Positions 1 through 6,565 of a stretch of 8,753 nt of DNA are shown here, in pieces. Source of the DNA: Candidatus Hydrogenedentota bacterium (GTDB lineage Bacteria > Hydrogenedentota > Hydrogenedentia > Hydrogenedentales > CAITNO01). The notes under the pieces were generated by a model. The model was not told where the DNA came from. It saw only the letters and a list, made by a program, of their open reading frames with translations, and searched no databases. Each line of letters opens with the position of its first letter. Position 1 is the first letter of the stretch. Location of the stretch: the NCBI GenBank assembly GCA_022710255.1, contig JAKLHG010000137.1:1-8753 (forward strand), read 5' to 3'. The position numbers and the translations under genes were made by a program.

Positions 1-1
1 G

Positions 2-193
2 GTTGCTCCCGCCCGTCCGGACCTTTTGTTCCAGGCATTGGCAAACGAGGTTGGCGGGGAGAAAGCGCGGGTGTGGTGCCATGCTTTTACGGACCAGTAT
101 AAGAGACGCGGCAACCCGCCACTCCCCGACCGGGATGTGGACCTCCCCGGCAAGGATTATATTGACGCTCTGGCCGATGCGGCAGGCCTGTAG
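2..193 (+). CDS. C-terminal end of an unidentified protein (partial, runs off the left edge)
   Basis: A reading frame is open from the first bases of the window to a TAG stop at 191-193, giving 63 residues of a C-terminus whose start lies outside the window. Its codons prefer G or C in the third position (roughly two thirds), as the neighbouring real genes do, and the peptide looks like a soluble, charged protein tail (for example WCHAF and KDYIDALADAAGL at the end). I do not recognise the family. It points towards lpxK and its last 37 bases overlap the lpxK 3' end on the opposite strand, so there is no room for an intergenic terminator. The alternative, a chance open frame antisense to nothing, cannot be excluded at this length. 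Confidence 0.5.
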   Translation, partial: VAPARPDLLFQALANEVGGEKARVWCHAFTDQYKRRGNPPLPDRDVDLPGKDYIDALADAAGL

Positions 194-1182
194 GGCGCAA
201 AAGACACGACAAGCGCATACACGTCGGGGCAATCCACAGGGCCCAGGCGCACCGCATCCTTTTCGGTCAGGATAACCGGACAGTCCTTCCGCAGCAGCGT
301 CACGGGAATGGCGGCATGGTCGACCAGGGCGTGCATTCCCCGGATGGTTATCCTCAGCTTCGCCAGCGTGCGGGCCAGGGATTCCGGATTGCCGATGCCG
401 CACACCACGTATGCGGCGGCGCCCTTTAAAAAGTCCAGGGGAAATTCCCGTCCATCCTGAAGGCGGCGGAAATGCACGGGCTGATGAACGGCGTAATGAA
501 CGGGTATCTCCGGCGCCTGGCGCCGAAGTACCGATTCAATTTCGGGAAGCGCTTCCGGCGCTTGGTCGCATCGGGTTATGATGATTTCCGTCGCCCGTTT
601 CAGGGCGGAAACCGGCTCCCGCAAAATACCCCGAGGCACCAGGAACCCATTGCCAAAGGGATTGGTCGCATCTATCAACAGGATGTTTTCATCCCGTTCC
701 AGCCCGACCGCCTGATAACCATCATCGAGAATCAACACGGTACACCCGCGTTCCAAGGCTTCCCGGCCACCGGCAACCCGGTCGGGGCAACGGACCACCC
801 ATACTTCCGGCACGGAGGCGACGATGAGGGCGGCCTCATCCCCGAAGCGTTCCGGCGCCGCCGTTTCTCCGGAGTTCGGGTCGTACACAAGAGGCAGGCG
901 CGTACGCACCGCGCCGTAACCGCGTGTCAATACGGCCACGCGTTCCCCGGCGGCGCATTCGCGGCATGCCCGTTCAATTACCGCCGGAGTCTTGCCCGTG
1001 CCGCCCGCCGTCAAATTACCGAAACTGATTACGCGGGCAGCCACTCTGGTGCGGGGTCGGTGCAGGCGTATCCACATGCCGAGCCGCTGAACAGAAGAAA
1101 GGCTCCGCAGGCAGGCACCGATAAACATGGGAACCGGCTCATTGCGCCGTATACGTTCCGATAACCGGCTGAAGAGTTTCAT
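157..1182 (-). CDS. lpxK: Tetraacyldisaccharide 4'-kinase (lipid A 4'-kinase)
   Basis: LpxK phosphorylates the 4' position of the tetraacyldisaccharide 1-phosphate to make lipid IVA, at the cytoplasmic face of the inner membrane. The 341-residue protein has the family's usual length and motif order: an N-terminal amphipathic stretch, a Walker A loop with GGTGKTP at 60-66, LTRGYG at 85-90, GDEAAL at 114-119, DDGYQ at 153-157, FGNG then a PRGILREP stretch at about 176-190, a DH pair at 288-289 and LTEKDAVRL at 305-313. By family knowledge, Asp115 of GDE and His289 would be the catalytic pair and Lys64/Thr65 bind ATP. The position after DDGYQ, usually His in LpxK (DDGfQH), is Ala here. The ATG overlaps the dprA stop as ATGA, indicating translational coupling. 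The 3' end overlaps the convergent partial gene at the left edge. Confidence 0.95.
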   Translation of the reverse strand: MKLFSRLSERIRRNEPVPMFIGACLRSLSSVQRLGMWIRLHRPRTRVAARVISFGNLTAGGTGKTPAVIERACRECAAGERVAVLTRGYGAVRTRLPLVYDPNSGETAAPERFGDEAALIVASVPEVWVVRCPDRVAGGREALERGCTVLILDDGYQAVGLERDENILLIDATNPFGNGFLVPRGILREPVSALKRATEIIITRCDQAPEALPEIESVLRRQAPEIPVHYAVHQPVHFRRLQDGREFPLDFLKGAAAYVVCGIGNPESLARTLAKLRITIRGMHALVDHAAIPVTLLRKDCPVILTEKDAVRLGPVDCPDVYALVVSFAPYRPAASARASI

Positions 1183-2375
1183 CGGGGTGCAAACCGTTTC
1201 CCGCTGAGCTGGCGAACCAAGCCCTTCAACTCGAGCATGGTTAATGAAGACAAGGCTTCGGAAATCGACAGCCTGCAGGCCAGCGCAATTTCATCCACGA
1301 AAGAACCTTCCGGATGCAGTATCTCCAGAATCGCTTTTTCCTGGTCTGAAACCGCATATCGGGGAGCCTGAACCGGCGGGGGAACAGGCGTCTCGGGTTG
1401 GGGCACAGGTTTTTTCCCGGGTTTGGCGCTGAAATTAAACGCGGCCTGCGTTTCCGGTCGCGCCGGCGCTTCTCGGGGCGCCGGAGCCTGCCGCATGGCG
1501 GGAGGCAGGTTCAATTCCACCAGGATATCCTCCAGCGACTCCACCAGCCGGGCGCCGTCCCGGATAAGTTCATGGGGGCCGCGGCTGTTGGCCAACCCGG
1601 CGGGCCCCGGAACCGCGAAAACCTCGCGCCCTTGCTCAGCGGCGTATTTCGCGGTAATGAGCGCGCCGCTTCCGGGCGGCGCCTCCACCACCACCGTGCC
1701 CAGGCAAAGTCCGCTCAGGATACGGTTGCGTTGGGGAAAGTTTTGTTTTAAAGCGCGCATTCCCATGGGAAAGGGTGAAAGGGCGCATCCTTGTTGTATG
1801 ATGGTATGCAGCAAGTCCGCATTCGAGGCGGGGAAGACCTGGTCGTGACCGTACGCCAGCACCGCTATGGTGCGCCCACCAGCCTCCAGCGCGCCCCGGT
1901 GCGCCGCGCTGTCGATACCCTCCGCCAGACCGCTGACGACGGTTATGCCCCTTTCCGCAAGTTGAAAGGCCAGTTTTTGGGCCATTTTAATGCCAAAGGA
2001 GGAGGCTTTCCGCGTGCCCACAACCGCCACGGCATACTGGTCTTCTTCCTTCAGTTCACCACGGACGTACAACAGCAGGGGCGGATCATATATTTCCGCC
2101 AGCTGGGGCGGATAGGCGGGGTCATCCATGGTACACAGGGCAACCTCCAGATCATTCATGCGACTTTCCTGCAAATCGAGGTCATTTACCTGCGCATGCT
2201 GGAGTATGCGCGCCGCAAGATTTTTGCCGACAATATCAGCCAGCTCTTCAACGGACGCGCGCAACACCCGTTCCGGCCTTCCGAAACGCGCCAGAAGCCG
2301 GATAAAGCGGGCGGTGCCGACGCCGGGCGTCATGGCCAGGCACAGCCAGTCTCGTTGTTCCTGGGTTAGTTTCAT
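1179..2375 (-). CDS. dprA: DNA-processing protein DprA (ssDNA-binding RecA loader)
   Basis: DprA protects incoming single-stranded DNA during natural transformation and loads RecA; it is also widespread in bacteria not known to be competent. I chose the ATG at 2375 (398 residues) rather than a TTG one codon upstream, because AGGA lies four bases before it. Residues about 5-60 form a helix-hairpin-helix-like region. The Rossmann-fold DprA/Smf domain covers about 85-290, with VAVVGTRKAS at 116-125, SGLAEGIDSAAHRGAL at 148-163, FPQRNRI at 213-219, VVVEAPPGSGALITA at 228-242 and REVFAVPG at 250-257. A Pro-rich linker (about 291-338) leads to a C-terminal winged-helix domain (about 340-398). The usual SE-(Y/F)-P motif reads SPFP at 200-203. 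The stop overlaps the lpxK start by 4 bp; the DUF1080 gene ends 26 bp upstream. Confidence 0.95.
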   Translation of the reverse strand: MKLTQEQRDWLCLAMTPGVGTARFIRLLARFGRPERVLRASVEELADIVGKNLAARILQHAQVNDLDLQESRMNDLEVALCTMDDPAYPPQLAEIYDPPLLLYVRGELKEEDQYAVAVVGTRKASSFGIKMAQKLAFQLAERGITVVSGLAEGIDSAAHRGALEAGGRTIAVLAYGHDQVFPASNADLLHTIIQQGCALSPFPMGMRALKQNFPQRNRILSGLCLGTVVVEAPPGSGALITAKYAAEQGREVFAVPGPAGLANSRGPHELIRDGARLVESLEDILVELNLPPAMRQAPAPREAPARPETQAAFNFSAKPGKKPVPQPETPVPPPVQAPRYAVSDQEKAILEILHPEGSFVDEIALACRLSISEALSSLTMLELKGLVRQLSGKRFAPR

Positions 2376-2401
2376 CAATTCCTACCCGTACACGGTTGTT
2401 G

Positions 2402-3088
2402 TCAGATGCGACGTATTCTCAGGTTTCGAAACGTAACTTCATCGCCGTGGTCCTGCAGGATGATATGTCCTTCCCCGGGAAGCAAAGCAAGGGGCGTATC
2501 AAACTTGCCTATCGGCATGGTCATCAGCGACACATCCAGAGAAAGCACCTTCCAGCCATTATATACGACATCCAGTTTGCTGCCTTCGAAACGAATATCA
2601 TAGGAATTCCACTGCCCCGCCGGAAGGGCCATGTTAAACATGGGCGACGCAATATCGTAAAGGGCGCCGCTGCCGTGTATCGTCGGGGCGCAGCCATAAT
2701 CGCCGAACACTTGAACTTCCATCCCCCGCTGTACGGGGTCCGCTGGGTCGGTGCGTACGAACACGCCGCTGTTGGCATCCTCTTGAATCCGGAATTCAAT
2801 ATGCAGTTCAAAATTGCCGAAGGCCTCTTTTTGCCAGGCGATATACCGGGTGCTTTCCTGTCCGGGAACCTGAAACAGGCCGTCTTCTATCTTGAAAACG
2901 TTCTCCCGTTCATCGGTTACGTTTTTCCAGTAGGGGGCATTTTCGGCGCTAAACAGATCGATCCATCCCTCACCCGAAGGTACCGGGGTCGGCTGTCCCT
3001 GGGGAGCACGCCAGGCCTCCTGCGTGCATGCGGCCATGCACAACATAACACAACCCGCCGCGAGATAAAGTCTACTTATTTTTCTCAT
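2402..3088 (-). CDS. DUF1080 / 3-keto-disaccharide hydrolase-family lipoprotein
   Basis: This 228-residue protein matches the DUF1080 (PF06439, 3-keto-disaccharide hydrolase) fold, a concanavalin-like jelly roll that is expanded in PVC-type bacteria. Visible motifs are GWIDLF at 41-46, FELHIEFRI at 93-101 followed by ANSGVFVR at 105-112, GMEVQVFGD at 122-130, GALYDI at 141-146, GQWNSYDI at 158-165 and a C-terminal LQDHG...FRNLRIR at 211-226. The N-terminus is a short lipoprotein signal peptide ending in MAAC with Cys21, so it is probably lipid-anchored outside the cytoplasm. I start at the ATG at 3088, since the GTG one codon upstream lies too close to the AGGATGGA ribosome site. It follows the HEAT-protein gene by 87 bp and precedes dprA by 26 bp. 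The substrate cannot be read from the sequence. Confidence 0.88.
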   Translation of the reverse strand: MRKISRLYLAAGCVMLCMAACTQEAWRAPQGQPTPVPSGEGWIDLFSAENAPYWKNVTDERENVFKIEDGLFQVPGQESTRYIAWQKEAFGNFELHIEFRIQEDANSGVFVRTDPADPVQRGMEVQVFGDYGCAPTIHGSGALYDIASPMFNMALPAGQWNSYDIRFEGSKLDVVYNGWKVLSLDVSLMTMPIGKFDTPLALLPGEGHIILQDHGDEVTFRNLRIRRI

Positions 3089-3175
3089 CACCGTTTTCCA
3101 TCCTGGTATAGATTGTTAAACACACTCATTCACCACATCCCTTCCATTATCAACGACCGGCGCCTTCAAAACAAA

Positions 3176-4255
3176 TCAGGGACTCGGCACCAGGGGAGGC
3201 GCAGGCGGGGTGGTGAGGGAATGAAGCCACTGGCGCCAGGGCTCCGGGCGCGGCCCCCAGTCCAGGCCGGTGCGTTTGCGCAATATCCGGACGGCCGCTG
3301 AACGCATTTCCAGAGTGCGTTCCATAACCTCCACAAGCAGGGGATACAGAATTTCCGGCGGATAATTCTGCAGGCTGCGCAGCGCTTCCGCCTGCAATTC
3401 GCCGTACCCGGACGTGAAAAGTATTCCTTTCAAGGTATCGAAAGATTTGGGGTCCCCCAATGCCGCGAGCGCGCGTACCGCCTGCGTCCTGAACCGGGGT
3501 TCGGGATGCTTGAGCAATTTAATCCAGCACGGAGCGGAACCGGGCGGCAGCAGAAGCGCAAGCGCATCCAGGCACGCCTGTGCCAACGCCGTATCCTGAG
3601 CCCACACGTTCGGTTCCAGAACTTCCGCCGCGTTTTGAATCCCCATCCGGCCAAGACAGTACGCCGCGATGCGGCGATGCTGCGGCGCCTCCAGTTCCGT
3701 GCGCAGGGTTTCCATCATGTAGTAGCCGATGGTGTCGCCGAGAAAAGGCAGTGCGGCATCCAGCGCTTTCACATCCTCCAAAGAGCCCCCCACCATCGTT
3801 CGCATGGTATAGGCAAAAACCAAGGCGCGGTCCTGTTCTGATAAGCGCTGTTTTGCCCCGGTGCGGACCAAGGCCGAGGAATCGGCAAGATGCCGGATAA
3901 TCTCTCTGAGACCCCCGGCATCGGCTTCTGAGATCGGCCAGGCTTCGGCGGCGCGCGACCTTAATTCAGGCGAATCCGTTTCCGCCATGCGCTCAAGCAG
4001 CCAATCCGCATTGCCCGAAGTGTTGCGGGAAGGTTCATACGGTTTTATGGGGGGCAACGTTGTGCGGCCGGCAGGCATTGTCGTCGGGTAGTCTCCCGAA
4101 ACGGAGGGCGTGCCGGAGGATGGTGGCGGCGACTGGGGAAATGCGGGCGGTATCCGGGAAACACCGGATTCCCCTTCCATTGGGGCAAGGAGAGCGAGGA
4201 TAACCACAACAAACGGACCAACCATGGAAATACTCAGCACGGAGTGCAACCGCAT
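3176..4255 (-). CDS. Exported or membrane-anchored HEAT-repeat protein
   Basis: The 359-residue product has a hydrophobic segment at about 12-26 (signal peptide or anchor), a Pro/Ser/Thr-rich linker at about 34-80, then alpha-helical repeats. The clearest HEAT-like units lie at about 190-325 (RRIAAYCLGRMG, AQACLDALALL, RTQAVRALAALGD, QAEALRSLQNYP, RSAAVRILRKRTG), with weaker ones from about 85. It ends with TG-x-DWG followed by W340 and W343, a tail I associate with PVC-type HEAT proteins. HEAT repeats are protein-binding scaffolds, so no enzymatic role is implied. There is no good Shine-Dalgarno sequence before the ATG at 4255; the ATG at 4225 (349 residues) also encodes the hydrophobic segment and lacks one too, so the start is uncertain. 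It lies 126 bp after the candidate anti-sigma gene. Confidence 0.8.
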   Translation of the reverse strand: MRLHSVLSISMVGPFVVVILALLAPMEGESGVSRIPPAFPQSPPPSSGTPSVSGDYPTTMPAGRTTLPPIKPYEPSRNTSGNADWLLERMAETDSPELRSRAAEAWPISEADAGGLREIIRHLADSSALVRTGAKQRLSEQDRALVFAYTMRTMVGGSLEDVKALDAALPFLGDTIGYYMMETLRTELEAPQHRRIAAYCLGRMGIQNAAEVLEPNVWAQDTALAQACLDALALLLPPGSAPCWIKLLKHPEPRFRTQAVRALAALGDPKSFDTLKGILFTSGYGELQAEALRSLQNYPPEILYPLLVEVMERTLEMRSAAVRILRKRTGLDWGPRPEPWRQWLHSLTTPPAPPLVPSP

Positions 4256-4381
4256 TGTTTAAACATACAGGCGCGTAATGAAACCAACTCTGGCATCGCC
4301 TCCGGGGCGTCAGGCATCCTTACCGATCGCCCCCCACCCGTGAAATACCGCCTCCAATCGATATGTTTTAGCAAACCGGCT

Positions 4382-4804
4382 TCAATCGGAATAAATCATT
4401 TTATGAATCTGCAGTGCTCCCGCCAGAAAAAGTGTTGCAAGGGCCAAAAGAAAACTTATCACCAGCGAATAGGCACCTTGATAACTGCTGAAGGAAAGGG
4501 AGATTGCGGTCGCGTAATAATCAAACCATCCTTTACCGCCGGAGACACCGTCCGTGTAGAGAACGCTAAGGTTGGTAAACCACAGCAATATGCCTGAGAG
4601 GGCAACACTGCCGAAAAACAGGAGAGTCAAGGTGAGCATTGAAACGGAGAACCGCCTTTTCTCATGTTCCCGAAGTGAAATCAGGCGCACCCGGGCTTCC
4701 ACCCCGCGCTGTAAGGACAACGGGGCTTTTAGAAACGGCTCTTCACTTAATGCCTCTTCAATGAGATTGTCAAGTTCTTCACTAGAGATGGCAATTTCAG
4801 CCAT
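4382..4804 (-). CDS. Small two-helix membrane protein, probable anti-sigma factor
   Basis: The 140-residue protein has an acidic cytoplasmic N-terminus (LDNLIEEAL at 11-19, then a Pro- and Arg-containing stretch to about 51) and two hydrophobic segments at about 53-76 and 113-133, with a roughly 35-residue loop between them. Its start lies inside the sigma-factor gene (8-bp overlap), the classic arrangement for an ECF sigma factor and the membrane protein that holds it inactive. The N-terminal helix pattern is compatible with a sigma-binding domain. It has no cysteine at all, so it is not a zinc-binding (ZAS, HxxxCxxC) anti-sigma factor. I recognise no family from sequence alone; the role is inferred from position and topology. 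The likely ribosome site, AAGGA, is about 11 bases before the ATG, inside the sigma-factor gene. Confidence 0.7.
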   Translation of the reverse strand: MAEIAISSEELDNLIEEALSEEPFLKAPLSLQRGVEARVRLISLREHEKRRFSVSMLTLTLLFFGSVALSGILLWFTNLSVLYTDGVSGGKGWFDYYATAISLSFSSYQGAYSLVISFLLALATLFLAGALQIHKMIYSD

Positions 4805-5399
4805 TATTCAACAATTCCTTCTCGATAATGAAACGCAACTGTTTTCGCGCACGGAACATCCAGGTCTTTAAAGTGCCCAAGGGAACATCCATGACCTGGG
4901 CGATTTCATCGTATGAGGTTCCCTTGAGATAATACAGGGTGACGATTGTCGCATACCGATCGGACAACCGGGTTACACAACGCCGAATCTGCTCTTTCAG
5001 GTCCCTTTCAGCCGGCTTATGTCCGGTACTACATAAATTACCGCCGCTTTCCGGCGTCAGTTCCACTTCTTTTCTTCTCTTTCGCTTGTTTATTTCCGTC
5101 AGGCACGTCGTCGCTGTGACCCGATACAGCCACGTGGTAAAACTGCAATCGCCACGGAATCCCTTGAGCAGACGATACGCCTTGACAAAGGATTCCTGGG
5201 CCATGTCTTCAGCGAGCGTGGCATCCCGCATAAACCGGTACGCTACGTTATACACGAGATGCTGGTGCCTCCTTATCAACTCGGAGAAGGCTTCCCGGCT
5301 TCCGGATTGTGAGTGCCGCACGAGTTCGATGTCGTTTACGGCCTCACTTATATCCGGCAAAACTCCAGTACACTCCCGTATTGCTGCTTCTCTGGTCAT
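4797..5399 (-). CDS. ECF-subfamily RNA polymerase sigma factor
   Basis: A 200-residue sigma-70-family protein with only regions 2 and 4, as in the extracytoplasmic-function subfamily. Region 2 spans about 24-108, with AFSELIRRHQHLVYNVAYRF (37-56), the core-binding DMAQESFVKAY at 65-75 and the promoter-melting FTTWLYRVTATTCLTEINKRKRR at 87-109. Region 4 spans about 133-190 and contains the -35-reading helix-turn-helix (YDEIAQVMDVPLGTLKTWMFRARKQLR at 163-189). The ATG at 5399 is preceded by AAAGGAG six bases upstream, within the end of the DUF4097 gene, and overlaps that gene's stop as ATGA. The downstream membrane-protein gene overlaps it by 8 bp. The first 20 or so residues are a non-conserved leader. 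It presumably directs RNA polymerase to envelope-related genes, perhaps including its own operon; the targets are not visible. Confidence 0.95.
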   Translation of the reverse strand: MTREAAIRECTGVLPDISEAVNDIELVRHSQSGSREAFSELIRRHQHLVYNVAYRFMRDATLAEDMAQESFVKAYRLLKGFRGDCSFTTWLYRVTATTCLTEINKRKRRKEVELTPESGGNLCSTGHKPAERDLKEQIRRCVTRLSDRYATIVTLYYLKGTSYDEIAQVMDVPLGTLKTWMFRARKQLRFIIEKELLNNG

Positions 5400-6307
5400 G
5401 TAACACTCCTTTGTATGATGACGTCTCCATTTAATGAGTTCGCCGATACCTTAGTGTCGCCTTTACCGAGCACCCCGTGTATTTCGCGGCGTCTTTGCAC
5501 GCTGTCTGCGGGAACCAACGGTAAATCAGCACGGATAGCACCCCGAGCCGTGGTCGCGTTTACTTCCACGGAAGGCTGCTCCGACATGACTAGTGTAATA
5601 CTTCCATTCATTGAGGTCAAATCACATACCCCCACCTCTTTTTCAAGCAGGGTGGCCGTGATGGATCCGGTAATCGTGGAAGCCTGCAAGGCGCCCTGGC
5701 GCAGGCTTGCCACAATACTGCCATTCACCGTCTCTAAAACGGTTTCGTCCGCGCATTGCAGCGCACTTATCCGTCCGTTCACCGTCTTAAGATGCGCCCG
5801 GCCACGGGGCGCCAAAACCTCTATATCGGAATTGTTGCCCTCTATCTTGACATGGTTGCATCCCGGCCCGACCCACACATTGCCGTTTGAAAACTGCAAG
5901 GCGATATCGGTACCCTCGGGTACGGTGATGGTGTAGTCCACACGCAAATCCACCGTGTCCGGCCGTTTTTCCGGTTCAGTGACAATATTTATCAAGTCTT
6001 CCGACTTGGTAACTTTAAAGAAAGAAGCCACGTACGATTCCGCCAGGGGAATTGACTCCGCGCTGTCGGTATACACGCGTATTTTCGCCTCAACTTCCAC
6101 TGTACCTAGTGTTTCCGACGTGCTGACATGGGCCGCACCGTCCTTGTTGTCGATGCACAAAGCGGACGCGGAAGGGAAAGAAAAGGTACGGACCATTTCC
6201 ACACCCGGCTGGCACACCTCACGCGGCAGTTTCGGCGCGAGTATGCCCACCGTAAAGATTTGGATTGCTGTTGCTATTAAAACAGATGTAAATGCGCTTT
6301 TTAACAT
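5396..6307 (-). CDS. Membrane-anchored DUF4097-type beta-strand-repeat protein
   Basis: The 303-residue protein has one hydrophobic segment at about 5-24, a signal anchor or signal peptide, and the rest should lie outside the cytoplasm. From about 120 onward it consists of short beta-strand repeats with a turn at N-G or a close variant: N141, N177, N195, T213, N234, R255 and N293 are each followed by G and then I or V. Spacing is 18-21 residues or its double. This is the DUF4097/putative adhesin signature of a beta-helix-like solenoid. The segment before it (about 30-120) resembles the domain's N-terminal strands. It is the first gene of the sigma-factor unit and its TGA overlaps the sigma ATG, so it probably works with, or is controlled by, the sigma factor. 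Upstream of the ATG there is only a weak ribosome site. Ligand and function are unknown. Confidence 0.85.
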   Translation of the reverse strand: MLKSAFTSVLIATAIQIFTVGILAPKLPREVCQPGVEMVRTFSFPSASALCIDNKDGAAHVSTSETLGTVEVEAKIRVYTDSAESIPLAESYVASFFKVTKSEDLINIVTEPEKRPDTVDLRVDYTITVPEGTDIALQFSNGNVWVGPGCNHVKIEGNNSDIEVLAPRGRAHLKTVNGRISALQCADETVLETVNGSIVASLRQGALQASTITGSITATLLEKEVGVCDLTSMNGSITLVMSEQPSVEVNATTARGAIRADLPLVPADSVQRRREIHGVLGKGDTKVSANSLNGDVIIQRSVT

Positions 6308-6357
6308 AGACGCTTCACTTATGCACCATCTAAGTTGCCGGGCACCGGCATGTGGTT

Positions 6358-6402
6358 GTTACAAAACTGCCCCGTTACCTGAATTCATCCTGTTGCGGTA
6401 AC
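6358..6402. promoter_or_regulatory. Cluster of GTAAC boxes upstream of the DUF4097/sigma unit
   Basis: Three GTAAC pentamers lie within 45 bp. Two are on the minus strand (plus-strand GTTAC at 6358-6362 and 6374-6378) and one on the plus strand (6398-6402). The last two form a perfect inverted repeat, GTTACC-N17-GGTAAC (6374-6402). A fourth copy at 6518-6522 shares the octamer GTAACACC with 6398-6405. They could be operator half-sites or, on the minus strand, -35-like elements for an ECF sigma factor; I found no convincing -10 partner. The assignment is inference. Confidence 0.3.
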
Positions 6403-6470
6403 ACCCGACACACCACCGATGTCCCTGACACATATGACCACGATTTCCGATGAAAAGTTTCACAAGATTA

Positions 6471-6501
6471 GGTATACTTCATCATCTGTTTATAAGATAC
6501 C
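6471..6501 (+). promoter_or_regulatory. Candidate NikR operator, GGTAT-N21-ATACC
   Basis: An interrupted inverted repeat GGTAT (6471-6475) and ATACC (6497-6501) lies just upstream of a TATAAT box and about 65 bp before the nikR start. The E. coli NikR site is GTATGA-N16-TCATAC, that is GTAT-N20-ATAC; here the same cores are 21 apart. The match is only in the outer bases, and autoregulation of nikR is inferred from position. Confidence 0.35.
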
Positions 6502-6502
6502 G

Positions 6503-6508
6503 TATAAT
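6503..6508 (+). promoter_or_regulatory. Candidate -10 box of the nikR promoter
   Basis: A perfect TATAAT hexamer lies 57 bases upstream of the nikR ATG, predicting a transcript start near 6515. No good -35 hexamer is found 16-18 bases upstream; the best is TTCATC at 6478-6483 with 19 bases between. A weak -35 is compatible with a regulated promoter, and the candidate operator covers that spacer. Confidence 0.4.
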
Positions 6509-6565
6509 CATGAAAAAGTAACACCATGTCAATCCACGGGAACGTCCTAACCACAGGAACCAGCA

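Noticed and set aside
472..1164. A 230-codon open frame on the plus strand
   Set aside because: It is a complementary-strand shadow of lpxK, which has all the family motifs; the product is rich in Arg, Gly and Pro without a domain.
1791..2369. A 192-codon open frame on the plus strand
   Set aside because: It lies antisense to the conserved Rossmann domain of dprA and has no protein-like motif or ribosome site.
2396..3301. A 301-codon open frame on the plus strand
   Set aside because: It is antisense to the DUF1080 gene, whose family motifs and lipoprotein signal are clear; the plus-strand product shows no recognisable domain and crosses into the HEAT gene.
4296..4308. A small hairpin, CGCC-N5-GGCG, after the candidate anti-sigma gene
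   Set aside because: The stem is only four base pairs and no U-run follows on either strand, so it is not a credible intrinsic terminator.
4382..4804. A zinc-binding anti-sigma (ZAS) domain
   Set aside because: The protein has no cysteine and no HxxxCxxC motif; any anti-sigma role must use another fold.
5313..5936. A 207-codon open frame on the plus strand
   Set aside because: It is antisense to the DUF4097 repeats and the sigma-factor start, both well supported on the other strand.
6442..6522. A short plus-strand frame starting ATGAAAAG in the nikR upstream region
   Set aside because: It would encode only about 23 residues, has no ribosome site, and overlaps the proposed promoter and operator.
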